Shown: positions 34,456-43,444 of the stretch, piece by piece
Numbering within the stretch: position 1 is the stretch's first letter
Layout of the letters: each line of letters opens with the position of its first letter
NCBI GenBank assembly: GCA_902554705.1
Contig: CACDPP010000002.1
Span: forward strand, 1-64,000
DNA: 64,000 nucleotides
Source of the DNA: Paracoccaceae bacterium
GTDB lineage: Bacteria > Pseudomonadota > Alphaproteobacteria > Rhodobacterales > Rhodobacteraceae
Direction: 5' to 3'
The notes under the pieces: generated by a model
Told to the model about the DNA's origin: nothing
Seen by the model: the letters and a program-made list of their open reading frames with translations, nothing else
Databases searched by the model: none
Program-made: the position numbers and the translations under genes

Positions 34456-35532
34456 ATGAATGAAACTTCTCTAAATATATCTATTCGTGAGGTCACGAAA
34501 AAATATGACCAATTTTATGCACTGAAAGATGTCAGCCTTGAGATAAAATCAGGCGAATTCATGACACTTTTAGGGCCGTCAGGTTCAGGTAAGACGACAC
34601 TTTTGATGGTTTTGGCGGGCTTTACAAACCCAGATTATGGAAGCGTTAAATTCGGTGATGAAGAGGTCATTTTAAAACCACCACATCTTCGTGGTATCGG
34701 CATGGTTTTTCAAAACTACGCTCTTTTTCCACATATGACTGTAGAACAGAATGTTGGTTACCCTCAAAAATTACGTGGTGTGAGTACAGCGGAAACAAAG
34801 CGAAGTGTCGAGGAAGCCCTAAGCACCGTAAAACTTGAAGGTCTTGGCCACAGAGGGATAAATGAACTTTCAGGAGGTCAACGGCAGCGCGTCGCGCTGG
34901 CCCGTGCTATCGTATTTAAGCCTAAAATCTTGTTGATGGATGAGCCACTTTCAGCTCTTGATAAAAAACTTCGTGAAGAAATGCAGATAGAATTAAGGCA
35001 ACTGCATGACACCCTGAATATGACGACAGTTTATGTGACACATGATCAGAAAGAAGCTCTGACAATGTCAGATAGGATCACAGTAATAAACGATGGCGAG
35101 CTTATGCAGCTTGGGACGCCAAACGAGATATATGAACACCCTAATAATCACTTTATCGCTGATTTTATAGGAGAATCTAGCCTTCTTCCTGTTGCCGTTC
35201 GGAATGGAAAAGTGAGCTTGAATGGCGAAGAGATTACTCTTGCCGAGAAAACTGAAAAAAATGGTGATTTTCTTCTAGTTGTAAGACCAGAAAAAGCATT
35301 TTTAGCCGATAAGAAGATCAAAGGTTCAAACTATTTTGTGGGTAAGTTAGTCGACTCTATTTTTCAAGGTGAAAGCCAGCTCCTAGTTGTGAAACTCAAC
35401 TCTGATGATGACGATGGGCACGAAGTCCGTGTTCGTGTGCCAAACGAGAGTGTGACACAGAAAGCTCTTCCAGTGGTTGGTGAAAATGTAACCATTGGCC
35501 TTAAAGTGGCCGATAGCTACGTGGTAAGCTGA
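34456..35532 (+). CDS. PotA-type ABC transporter ATPase
   Basis: A 358-residue ATPase: Walker A GPSGSGKTT, Q-loop MVFQNYALFPHMTV, signature LSGGQRQR, Walker B ILLMDEPLSALDK and a C-terminal TOBE regulatory domain (about residues 270-355). The layout is that of PotA/FbpC-class importers. Two bases separate its stop from the first permease start. It energises uptake of the ligand of the upstream binding protein. Confidence 0.9.
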   Translation: MNETSLNISIREVTKKYDQFYALKDVSLEIKSGEFMTLLGPSGSGKTTLLMVLAGFTNPDYGSVKFGDEEVILKPPHLRGIGMVFQNYALFPHMTVEQNVGYPQKLRGVSTAETKRSVEEALSTVKLEGLGHRGINELSGGQRQRVALARAIVFKPKILLMDEPLSALDKKLREEMQIELRQLHDTLNMTTVYVTHDQKEALTMSDRITVINDGELMQLGTPNEIYEHPNNHFIADFIGESSLLPVAVRNGKVSLNGEEITLAEKTEKNGDFLLVVRPEKAFLADKKIKGSNYFVGKLVDSIFQGESQLLVVKLNSDDDDGHEVRVRVPNESVTQKALPVVGENVTIGLKVADSYVVS

Positions 35533-35534
35533 AA

Positions 35535-36422
35535 ATGACAATAGCTGAAATAGAAAAACCAAATGAAAGAGGTTTGCAGCAGGTTGCAGCAAACGAGAGA
35601 TTAACATTTTTTGGTTTAACGTTGCCATATCTATTAATGGTAACAGCTTTGATTGTAATCCCGGTAGGTTGGTTGTTTTATCTCTCATTTATTGGCCGAG
35701 ATGGCAGCCTTTCGTTTGAAAATTACGAACGCATGATGAAAAGCAAAGCCTACATCCGTATTTTTTTAACCACGTTTAAAATCAGTATACTTACAACAAT
35801 AATCTGTGCCGCAATTGGTTACCCTCTTGCATATTTTATGTCACAGCTTTCTCGAAAATGGGCCAACATATGTATGATTGGCGTGCTAATTCCATTCTGG
35901 ACAAGTCTTTTGGTGCGTACTTATGCCTGGCTGGTACTACTACAGAAAAAAGGGCTCCTTAATAATATGGCTATTGAAATGGGGTTGATTTCAGAGCCTA
36001 TCAAAATTGTTCATAATACAACCGGGACACTTATTGGGATGGTGCACATTATGCTACCGTTCTTAATTTTGCCTTTGTATGCAAATATGCGCGCCATAGA
36101 TAAAGATACTTTGAAGGCCGCTTCTAGCTTGGGTGCAACACCAACCAGAGCATTTTGGACAGTATTTTTCCCCCTTTCTTTGCCAGGTTTACTTGCAGGG
36201 CTTCTGATCGTTTTTGTACTCTGCCTTGGATTTTATGTAACGCCTGCGATACTTGGTGGCGGAAGGGTCATAATGGCCGCTATGAAAATATCGAGCAATA
36301 TTGAGCTTTATTTTAGTTGGGGAGCTGCGAGTGCCCTTGGCGTTGTATTGCTTGTTGTAACAGGGATCATTCTCTTTATTGCATCAAAGTTGGTTTCAAT
36401 GGATCAGCTTGGAAATAGGTAA
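35535..36422 (+). CDS. PotB-type ABC transporter permease
   Basis: A 295-residue permease with about six helices. The cytoplasmic loop AASSLGATPTRAFWTVFFPLSLPG is the EAA motif that contacts the ATPase. LPYLLMVTALIVIPVGWLFYLSF forms the first helix. It belongs to the binding-protein-dependent importer encoded from 33320 to 37273. Confidence 0.9.
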   Translation: MTIAEIEKPNERGLQQVAANERLTFFGLTLPYLLMVTALIVIPVGWLFYLSFIGRDGSLSFENYERMMKSKAYIRIFLTTFKISILTTIICAAIGYPLAYFMSQLSRKWANICMIGVLIPFWTSLLVRTYAWLVLLQKKGLLNNMAIEMGLISEPIKIVHNTTGTLIGMVHIMLPFLILPLYANMRAIDKDTLKAASSLGATPTRAFWTVFFPLSLPGLLAGLLIVFVLCLGFYVTPAILGGGRVIMAAMKISSNIELYFSWGAASALGVVLLVVTGIILFIASKLVSMDQLGNR

Positions 36423-36427
36423 AGATT

Positions 36428-37273
36428 ATGAGCTTTCTAAATAAAAATGTTTCAGAAACACAAATTCGACTTAAAGACAGGCTATGGCTTTATATCTTTT
36501 CTTATTTGATATTATTTTTGTTGATAGTGCCGTCGTTGGTTGTGATCCCAATGTCATTTTCGGCTAGCCAATATCTTGAATTCCCACCTAAAGAGTGGTC
36601 ACTCAGGTGGTACGAAAATTACTTTTTTGCTTGGAAAGTTGAAAATGGTTTTAATGATTGGATGCAAGCCACTTGGACTTCATTAAAGGTTGCAATACTG
36701 ACAATATTTGTTGCAACGCCCATTGGGACAATGGCAGCTTATGGTTTGGTTAATAGTAATTCCAGACTTGGAAAGATTCTATTTCCAATATTTATTTCGC
36801 CGATGATGGTTCCAATCATACTTGTAGCCATTGGTCTTTTTTACTTCTTTGTTCAGTTTAAATTAGTTGGCAGTATCATTGGGCTCGTATTGGGTCATTC
36901 ACTGGTGGCAATGCCCCTCGTACTGATTATAGTATTTAGCGCTCTTAAAAACTATGATATGAACCAGGAAAAGGTTGCCCGCTCTTTAGGTGCAACCCGT
37001 TTTCGGGCATTTCGAGAAATTACTTTACCACAGATTAAGTTTTCTATTATTTCTGCTTCTTTGATTGCATTTTTGACGTCTTTTGATGAGATAATCATTT
37101 CTCTTTTTGTTGCTGGTGGAGATAACTCTACAATTACACGGAGTATGTTTCTGGCACTTAGAGATCAAATAGATCCAACAATTGCTGCAATATCTACAAT
37201 ATTAATTGTTATATCATCAGGCCTGCTTATAATCATCCAGTTGATTGGTAATAAGGAAAATAAAAAAGATTAG
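36428..37273 (+). CDS. PotC-type ABC transporter permease
   Basis: A 281-residue permease with six helices and the EAA loop VARSLGATRFRAFREITLPQIKFS. SFDEIIISLFVAGGDNSTI near the C-terminus is typical of PotC/PhnV-like subunits. It starts 5 bases after the PotB-like stop and ends 4 bases from the convergent HD-domain gene. Confidence 0.9.
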   Translation: MSFLNKNVSETQIRLKDRLWLYIFSYLILFLLIVPSLVVIPMSFSASQYLEFPPKEWSLRWYENYFFAWKVENGFNDWMQATWTSLKVAILTIFVATPIGTMAAYGLVNSNSRLGKILFPIFISPMMVPIILVAIGLFYFFVQFKLVGSIIGLVLGHSLVAMPLVLIIVFSALKNYDMNQEKVARSLGATRFRAFREITLPQIKFSIISASLIAFLTSFDEIIISLFVAGGDNSTITRSMFLALRDQIDPTIAAISTILIVISSGLLIIIQLIGNKENKKD

Positions 37274-37277
37274 ACGC

Positions 37278-37883
37278 TTAGTTATTTCCAGTTAGGGATG
37301 ACACAAAACCTTCCCTGATTACTTCTGGTGAGTAAGCCTTTCGCCCAAAAACTTCTCTAACCATCGGTTCAAATGTATCTAATGGTTCCATCGGGTAATT
37401 TGGATCAAAGCTATTTTGATCCCATCGTTCGCAAAACTCTGCGCAAGTATCAAAAACAGGGTGATGTCTGAATTGCTCTCGGGCGTTTCGGTCCCAGCCG
37501 TAATGATGGCCATAATAAAGCATTTGGAAAATGCCATGATGCTCGATAGTCCACGCAACATCCCACCTGACAAATGGTCTTATAACTTCAGCAGACATCT
37601 TATCGTGATTTTGTGGAGCTAAGCCATCCCCAATATCATGTAGCAGTGCTCCTACAACCCAATCTAAATCTGCACCATCTCGGAGAGCGCGAGTTCCAGA
37701 TTGCAAACCGTGCTGCAGTCGAGTGATCTTATAGCCTTCTAGAGTTGCTTCGCCGGCTCTTCGTAATTCTTCAATAACCCTGTCTGAAGTCAGAGCAAGA
37801 TAAGGTTTCTCTAAGCGAGCTAGTAACTCGTAATCCTCTTGGGTCCCGTCTTTCATTGCAGTAAAATCTACGTGTTCATCCAT
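37278..37883 (-). CDS. HD-domain protein, candidate PhnZ/MIOX-like diiron oxygenase
   Basis: A 201-residue HD-fold protein. Possible metal ligands appear in order: His58 (RLQHGLQSG), His82-Asp83 (LLHDIGD), His93, His115/His116 (IEHHGIF) and Asp155 (CERWDQNSFD). The 24-residue gap between the first His and the HD pair, and the RAWD/ERWD-like last ligand, resemble PhnZ and related mixed-valent diiron oxygenases more than ordinary HD phosphohydrolases. If so, it would cleave a small organic molecule with O2. ATG 37883 has GTGGAGA upstream. It is convergent with the Pot-type transporter. Phosphohydrolase activity remains an alternative. Confidence 0.72.
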   Translation of the reverse strand: MDEHVDFTAMKDGTQEDYELLARLEKPYLALTSDRVIEELRRAGEATLEGYKITRLQHGLQSGTRALRDGADLDWVVGALLHDIGDGLAPQNHDKMSAEVIRPFVRWDVAWTIEHHGIFQMLYYGHHYGWDRNAREQFRHHPVFDTCAEFCERWDQNSFDPNYPMEPLDTFEPMVREVFGRKAYSPEVIREGFVSSLTGNN

Positions 37884-38054
37884 AGTAATTCTCCACATCA
37901 AAAACTTGTAGCAAATTCAACAGTCAAAACTTATCTTTAATAGCTAAATTCTATCAAATTTATCTGCAATACTTTTTTCAAACTGACGCTTATGTTTGAA
38001 ATTTCCATTCTTTTCATTCAGTTTGTCTTTGGAAGTTTTAACAATAGAAAATTA

Positions 38055-39269
38055 ATGAGCGATCAAATCCAAGATAGTCCAGAAATCTCTGGTATTCGAT
38101 TTGCAATGTACGTATTGCCTTTCGCAATTTCCCAAACACTTGCTTGGGCGACATGCTTTTATTCGTTCCCTGCCTTTTTACCAATATGGGAAACCCAATT
38201 AGGTTTTTCTAAAACCTCACTGACTGGAGCATATACTTTATCACTTTTTGTGGCTGCAATTTTCGCGCCTTTTGTGGGGCGATTTATCGACAAAGGTTCT
38301 GGAAGCTTAGTATTTTCTTTTGGCACTATTCTAGCGTTTTCTTGTCTCTTCTCACTGTCTAAAGCAACTGAGATTTGGCATTTTTATTTTCTATGGTTTT
38401 TCATGGGTATAGCGATGTCTTGCTCTCTTTATGAAGCATGCTTTGCTTTTTTAACGACTACTATGGCGAATAATGCAAGAAGAGCGATAACTTTTGTAAC
38501 GTTGGCTGCTGGCTTTGGGGGCACAATTTCTTTTTCCGGCGCTCATTTTTTAACTCAGTTTTTTGGTTGGAGATCAGCAGTACTAGTTTTTTCTTTAGTA
38601 ATTTTGTTCGTGAACCTACCCTTAGTTTGGAGCGCAACAAAAATGTTAAACAAATTTTCTAAGGGGTTTGTTAAACAGTCTTCTAGAAATTTAAAAGATG
38701 CTCTATCTGTGATGAAAAAACCAATTTTTTGGCTTATTGGCGGCACTTTTGCGTTCATGTCATTCAATCACGGGATGATAATAAGTCATCTTCTACCAAT
38801 TTTTTATGACAGGGGCCTTGATGCTAAAACAGCTGTTCTAGCAGCCTCCTGCATTGGGCCAATGCAAGTTATAGGTCGTTTGATGATGCTTGCATCCGAG
38901 AAAAAAGTTTCTGTATTATCGCTTTGTTGTTTGTCTTTTATTTCAATGTTCGTTGCTGGTTGGTCAATCTTTTTGGGAAACCTTTCTCTTGGTTTAATAA
39001 TAGCGTTTGTTGTTTTTCAAGGAGCAAGCTATGGCGTTTTGAGTATTATTCGCCCTACTGTGATCTCAGGTCTTCTTGGTCGCAATGACTTCGGAATTAT
39101 CTCTGGACTGTTGGCCGTTGGGTTTGTTCTAGGATCTGCTTTAGCTCCTTTATTTGGATCATTAGTTTGGCAGTTGGGTAGCTATGATCTAGTAATATTT
39201 GTGGCGTTGCTGTTGCCCGCTTTTTCTTTAGTTTTAATGATCGCTGCCTGGCGTCTTAAGCCGCAATAG
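38055..39269 (+). CDS. Major facilitator superfamily transporter
   Basis: A 404-residue, 12-helix MFS protein from ATG 38055. The in-frame ATG at 37992 would add 21 residues of unusual sequence and has no ribosome binding site. The loop between helices 2 and 3 carries GRFIDKGSG. Substrate unknown; the family includes monocarboxylate-type and resistance carriers. It is divergent from the HD-domain gene. Confidence 0.82.
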   Translation: MSDQIQDSPEISGIRFAMYVLPFAISQTLAWATCFYSFPAFLPIWETQLGFSKTSLTGAYTLSLFVAAIFAPFVGRFIDKGSGSLVFSFGTILAFSCLFSLSKATEIWHFYFLWFFMGIAMSCSLYEACFAFLTTTMANNARRAITFVTLAAGFGGTISFSGAHFLTQFFGWRSAVLVFSLVILFVNLPLVWSATKMLNKFSKGFVKQSSRNLKDALSVMKKPIFWLIGGTFAFMSFNHGMIISHLLPIFYDRGLDAKTAVLAASCIGPMQVIGRLMMLASEKKVSVLSLCCLSFISMFVAGWSIFLGNLSLGLIIAFVVFQGASYGVLSIIRPTVISGLLGRNDFGIISGLLAVGFVLGSALAPLFGSLVWQLGSYDLVIFVALLLPAFSLVLMIAAWRLKPQ

Positions 39270-39343
39270 CCAAATTATGAATTTTCAATGAAAATACTCT
39301 AAACAGGGTTTGCCTCTTTTTATTGTTCTAGTATTTAAACATT

Positions 39344-39997
39344 ATGAAAGCTTTTGTTTCTGAATTTATGGGTACGCTTTTTCTTGTTGCTACGGTAGTC
39401 GGTTCTGGAATTATGGCTGAAAACCTTTCAATGGGAAATCAGGCTTTGGCGCTTTTGGCTAATGCCATTGCCACAGGTGCTATTCTGTATGTTTTGATTA
39501 CAATATTTAATGAAATATCTGGCGCTCACTTTAACCCGGTTGTTAGTTTAATAATGTTTGCTATGAAAAAGCTCAGCTTTTCAGAGTTTTTGGCATATGT
39601 ATCTGTTCAAATAATTGGGGGAGTACTAGGTACGTTTTTAGCCCATTTCATGTTTGAGATATCAATTATTCAGTTTTCGACAAACGTTCGCACAGGGTCT
39701 TCTCAATATTTTTCAGAAGTCATAGCTGCTTTTGGATTACTGCTAACTATTTTACTTGGGTCGAAACAAAAAACAGGTTCCGTCGCTACTTTGGTCGCAT
39801 TTTATATTACTGCAGCCTACTGGTTTACTTCTTCAACTAGCTTTGCCAATCCGGCTGTTACTATTGCAAGAACATTAACTGATACTTTCTCTGGTATCCA
39901 ACATGGCGATACTATTCCATTTATAATGGCGCAAATTATTGGTGGTTTACTTGCATATCTGGTATTTATGTACCTAAGTCAGTCCAAAAGAATTTGA
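39344..39997 (+). CDS. Aquaporin/MIP-family channel
   Basis: A 217-residue six-helix channel. The two pore motifs are NPV (AHFNPVVSL) and NPA (FANPAVTIAR), with the conserved Arg after the second. N-terminal SEFMGTLFLVATVVGSGIMAE resembles bacterial aquaporins of the AqpS/glycerol-facilitator type found in some arsenic operons. No arsenic gene is adjacent (arsJ is 33 kb away), so solute specificity is not assigned. Confidence 0.85.
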   Translation: MKAFVSEFMGTLFLVATVVGSGIMAENLSMGNQALALLANAIATGAILYVLITIFNEISGAHFNPVVSLIMFAMKKLSFSEFLAYVSVQIIGGVLGTFLAHFMFEISIIQFSTNVRTGSSQYFSEVIAAFGLLLTILLGSKQKTGSVATLVAFYITAAYWFTSSTSFANPAVTIARTLTDTFSGIQHGDTIPFIMAQIIGGLLAYLVFMYLSQSKRI

Positions 39998-40062
39998 AAA
40001 ATCACTGTGAGATTGAGTCAGGAAAAATAAACTCAAGTGTTTAAAGAGGGCCACTATTAAAA

Positions 40063-40848
40063 ATGTCGAATGAAGTTTTGTATAACAATCAAGTAATCTC
40101 TTTTTTGGAAGAGCTATGGGGAGACGGATTTTTATCACCTGGAGGTTCCGATGAAGTTAAGAAAGTGCTCGAAGGTATAAAAATCAAAGATCAACGAGTT
40201 TTGGATATTGGTTCGGGATCCGGGGCTTGTGCAGTTCTATTGGCAAAAAATTATTTGGCGAAGCAAGTAGTGGGAATTGATGTTGAGCCACCTGTTTGTG
40301 ACGCTGCTCGAAATCATGTGTTAGCAGCAGGTTTATCAGAAAAAATTAGTATTGAACTTGTTTCTCCGGGGCAATTGCCTTTTGAAGACGGTTCTTTTGA
40401 AGTTGTGTTTTCTAAGGACTCAATTATCCACATTCCAGATAAGTCTGCTTTAGCCTCAGATGTTTTTAGAGTTTTGAAACCGGGTGGTCAGTTTGCGGCA
40501 TCAGACTGGTTAATAAGCCATGATGGAAAGCCATCGCCTGAAATGTCTGAATATATAAAAGCTGAAGGTCTTGACTTTGCTATGGCTTCACCGGGCGAAT
40601 ACCAGAAAGCATTAGTTACAGCAGGATTTGTTGAAATAGAGCTAGTAAATAGAAACCCTTGGTATTCTAAGGTCGCAGCTAAAGAACTGGAATGGCTAAA
40701 AGGTCCAGACAGACAAGATTTAGCCAAACGTCATGGGAAAGAGTTTATTGATCACCAAATTGAAATCTGGATGAAACTAGTTGGAGTTCTAAAAAGTGGA
40801 GAACATTGCCCACATCATATCCGAGCAAAAAAACCTTTAGATAGTTAA
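40063..40848 (+). CDS. Class I SAM-dependent methyltransferase
   Basis: A 261-residue methyltransferase with motif I VLDIGSGSGACAVLLA, motif II VVGIDVEP and the post-II segment VLKPGGQFAASDW. The N-terminal WGDGFLSPGG is shared with phosphoethanolamine N-methyltransferase-like enzymes. The paired-cysteine pattern of ArsM is not seen. The acceptor is unknown. Confidence 0.8.
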   Translation: MSNEVLYNNQVISFLEELWGDGFLSPGGSDEVKKVLEGIKIKDQRVLDIGSGSGACAVLLAKNYLAKQVVGIDVEPPVCDAARNHVLAAGLSEKISIELVSPGQLPFEDGSFEVVFSKDSIIHIPDKSALASDVFRVLKPGGQFAASDWLISHDGKPSPEMSEYIKAEGLDFAMASPGEYQKALVTAGFVEIELVNRNPWYSKVAAKELEWLKGPDRQDLAKRHGKEFIDHQIEIWMKLVGVLKSGEHCPHHIRAKKPLDS

Positions 40849-40853
40849 CTAAT

Positions 40854-41564
40854 TTATTTACTGGCTTTCTTAAATTTAAATGATTTAGATGCTGGCGATA
40901 AGTTTATTTCATCGATTATCGTTCCCTGCCGGGTTCCTAAAAAATCAAATACAATCTTTGCAATATCTTCTGTTTCGATGGCATTGGTTTCAAGTCCATC
41001 TGGTTCGAACCCCAATTTATCAAAGAATGGACTTCTGACCATTCCAGGATTTATTAAGCAAACACGAACTCCCGCAGGTCCTGCTTCATTTCTAAGTGCT
41101 TGTGCAAATCCCCTCAAACCAAATTTAGCAGCGGAATACAGTGTTGCTTTCTTTTTGCCTATCACCCCAGCCTCTGATCCGAGTATAAAAATGTCTCCAT
41201 TCCCTCGCGATTTCATATGAGCCACAATTGCTCGGCATAAGACGATATGTGAGACAAGATTAAGATTTATAAAGTTTTCAATCTGAAGACTGGAAAAGTT
41301 TTCTAATGATTTGAAGTCTCCGTAACCAGCTCCACTTAAAAAGACGTCAATATCTGGATTTTCCTTAAGGATAGATTTAATTAATTCTGGAAGTTTTTTG
41401 ACTTTAGATAAGTCGGCTTCTATCGGGATATAATTTTTTTCATCTGGCTTGAATTTACTATGGTCTCTGGCTAGACCAATTACCCTAATTCCACTTTCCA
41501 AAAACTTTTCTGATATTGACTTGCCAATCCCACTGGAACTTCCAGATATTAATGCGGCTTTCAT
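40854..41564 (-). CDS. Short-chain dehydrogenase/reductase
   Basis: A 236-residue SDR with the NAD(P) motif SGSSSGIGKS (residues 7-16), SGAGYGD in the NNAG position and active site Y-x-x-x-K in YSAAKFG. INPGMVRSPFF follows. The Ser16/Arg-type pattern after the glycine motif does not decide between NAD and NADP. It is convergent with the methyltransferase and lies just downstream of the SPL-like gene in the same direction (21-base gap), so it may be read with that unit. Confidence 0.85.
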   Translation of the reverse strand: MKAALISGSSSGIGKSISEKFLESGIRVIGLARDHSKFKPDEKNYIPIEADLSKVKKLPELIKSILKENPDIDVFLSGAGYGDFKSLENFSSLQIENFINLNLVSHIVLCRAIVAHMKSRGNGDIFILGSEAGVIGKKKATLYSAAKFGLRGFAQALRNEAGPAGVRVCLINPGMVRSPFFDKLGFEPDGLETNAIETEDIAKIVFDFLGTRQGTIIDEINLSPASKSFKFKKASK

Positions 41565-41585
41565 ATTTGTTTCTTTCTAGGTTGT

Positions 41586-42578
41586 TTATATGGTGCACTG
41601 AAAAATTTTATTTTCTGATATGTAATTATTTAATTCAGATTTTAAGAAATCATGCATTTGTGTTTCAATCTTTGTCCCATAAGACACCACCCCGTTTGTT
41701 TCTTCCATCGGAAAAGCAAAAAGTTTGTGTTCTGGATGAAGACTAGCTGCTTTTTTATACATTTTTTTTGGGAATCTAAGTGGGCCATAACTTATTGAAT
41801 GTATCCTTTCTGGATCTAGGCCATTCATTATATCAGCGAAAAGAGCGGAATAGAGTTCTTTCCAATCAGAGGTATATATGAGTGGATCAAATCTGAGGCC
41901 TATTTTCCAACCGGCATCCGCAAGTTGTTTAATAGCACTAATTCGTCTGTTTATACTTGGTGCCTTACTGTCCAGAGACTTAGCAACTTGGGCTGGAGAT
42001 AAGCTAAAAGCAGCGACACAGTTGGATAGAGGTTCTCTTTGAAGAAGTGAACCAATTGCAATACTTTTAGTTCGTAATTCAAGCTCAACATTAGAAAGCC
42101 CGTTGAAAAAATTTAAAGCTTGATTGGCAAAGCCACTTAATTTGTCGAAGGCTAAAGAGTCACAATCATAGCCAGAAAAAAATGTAAGCGATTGGCCTTT
42201 ATATTTTTTAATTTTTTCAGAAATTGATCTGAAGAAATCTTCATAATTTACGAATAATACAAAATTAGCCGAAGAGTACATTCCTTGTAGAAAGCAATAT
42301 TTACAATCATAAAGACAGTTATACATGTGGGAAAAATAAAAATTTTTGTGGGAATCCATTCCGAAACCTGAAGGCACTGGCAAGACAAAATTGTCGTATT
42401 TTTTAGCCAATATGAGTGCTGGATTTTTTTTCTGCAATTTGAAGTTTTGATGCCGCTTATTGAATAATTCTTGATAACGATCTATTGGAACCCAACCCGC
42501 TCTGGGAAGAGCTCTCCGGATGCGCTCCGTTGTTGGGTGCTCATAAATTTCTTCCTCGAAAAAAATCGTTTCAATCAA
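41586..42578 (-). CDS. Spore photoproduct lyase-like radical SAM protein
   Basis: A 330-residue radical SAM protein. The cluster cysteines are Cys88, Cys92 and Cys95 in NCLYDCKYCFLQG, with the C-x3-C-x2-C spacing. KLSGFANQALNF, GWKIGLRFDPLIY and a final QCTI are similar to the spore photoproduct lyase family. By eye, the position of the catalytic H-donor Cys141 of Bacillus SPL is Tyr137 here, with a Cys two residues later (Cys139). TTG 42578 is chosen because it forms a TTGA overlap with the nucleosidase stop and has AGAGGA at 42591-42596; TTG 42590 is an alternative. No sporulation genes are present, so DNA repair is only one possibility. Confidence 0.82.
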   Translation of the reverse strand: MIETIFFEEEIYEHPTTERIRRALPRAGWVPIDRYQELFNKRHQNFKLQKKNPALILAKKYDNFVLPVPSGFGMDSHKNFYFSHMYNCLYDCKYCFLQGMYSSANFVLFVNYEDFFRSISEKIKKYKGQSLTFFSGYDCDSLAFDKLSGFANQALNFFNGLSNVELELRTKSIAIGSLLQREPLSNCVAAFSLSPAQVAKSLDSKAPSINRRISAIKQLADAGWKIGLRFDPLIYTSDWKELYSALFADIMNGLDPERIHSISYGPLRFPKKMYKKAASLHPEHKLFAFPMEETNGVVSYGTKIETQMHDFLKSELNNYISENKIFQCTI

Positions 42579-43444
42579 AGCGCATTCCAATCCTCTACAT
42601 TGAGCAAAACTTCTTTCTCTAACCTTAATATTATCTCCTTTGGCTGAGAATTTAAAAACTCAGATAAGTCCAGCCTTTTTGAAGGGAAAGCAACTTTCCA
42701 CTTTCTATAGATTTCTCGAAATTTATACTTGTTGGTCTCGGTGAATTTAAATCTTTTTTCAAACTCTATAACTTCATTTGGGATTGAAAGACGTTTCTTT
42801 TCTTCCTCTACCAATATCTCAATTTCGGCTAAAATATCTGAGATTTTTGATAATTGTTTTTCTATCAATTCTCGAACTAAATGCTTTGTAATCAAAGATG
42901 AAGAAGCACTTGGTGTATCAGAAACAATCTTAATCACGTAGGTAAGCTCATTGCACGAAAAAGATGGAGCCATTTCACAGAAACCAGCAGCTTCCATATC
43001 ATATAATACTTTCTCCTTGTATCCATTTTCTGGCTTGCTGACTGTAAATAAAATTGCTGCCGGTATTAGTTTGGAAAGTCTTAATCCTGGAAAAAAGGCG
43101 GCTCCACTTTCTTTTGAGACTACTTTATTAGCTTGATATATATCTCCTATTGGGCCCTTGAAAAACCCAGCTATTCCAAAATTAATCCAAGCTGAGTGGT
43201 CATTAATTTTTAAATGGTTCTTTAAAAATGTTGCGGCGGCTGCTGATTTTATCGATCCCATACCGGATATAACAAGAGCATGCCCTTTCTCTTCATTAGC
43301 GTAAATTGGGAAAAGAGATTTATTTTCCACAATTTTCATATTGAAGGCATCTATTAATGGTGTGGCTTCTGCTCGAAGTGCAGTTACCCAGCAAAATTTA
43401 AACTGAAGCTCCGTATTATTCTCAACATCAGTAAATTCACTCAT
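42575..43444 (-). CDS. Nucleosidase/nucleoside phosphorylase-like protein
   Basis: A 289-residue protein. The N-terminal ~185 residues resemble the MTA/SAH nucleosidase and purine phosphorylase fold: CWVTALRAEATPL, INFGIAGFFKGPIGD, the ribose-binding YDMEAAGFCE and the active-site Asp in KIVSDTPS. The C-terminal ~100 residues are charged and helical and match nothing I know. ATG 43444 overlaps the glycosyltransferase stop by 8 bases, and its stop overlaps the SPL-like start. Nucleoside or nucleobase cleavage coupled to radical chemistry is a plausible theme. Confidence 0.75.
   Translation of the reverse strand: MSEFTDVENNTELQFKFCWVTALRAEATPLIDAFNMKIVENKSLFPIYANEEKGHALVISGMGSIKSAAAATFLKNHLKINDHSAWINFGIAGFFKGPIGDIYQANKVVSKESGAAFFPGLRLSKLIPAAILFTVSKPENGYKEKVLYDMEAAGFCEMAPSFSCNELTYVIKIVSDTPSASSSLITKHLVRELIEKQLSKISDILAEIEILVEEEKKRLSIPNEVIEFEKRFKFTETNKYKFREIYRKWKVAFPSKRLDLSEFLNSQPKEIILRLEKEVLLNVEDWNAL

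Noticed and set aside
38055-40848. An arsenic operon of MFS exporter, AqpS-type channel and ArsM methyltransferase
   Set aside because: The methyltransferase lacks the ArsM cysteine pattern and matches phosphoethanolamine-methyltransferase-like sequences better, the MFS is generic, and no ars regulator or reductase is present.
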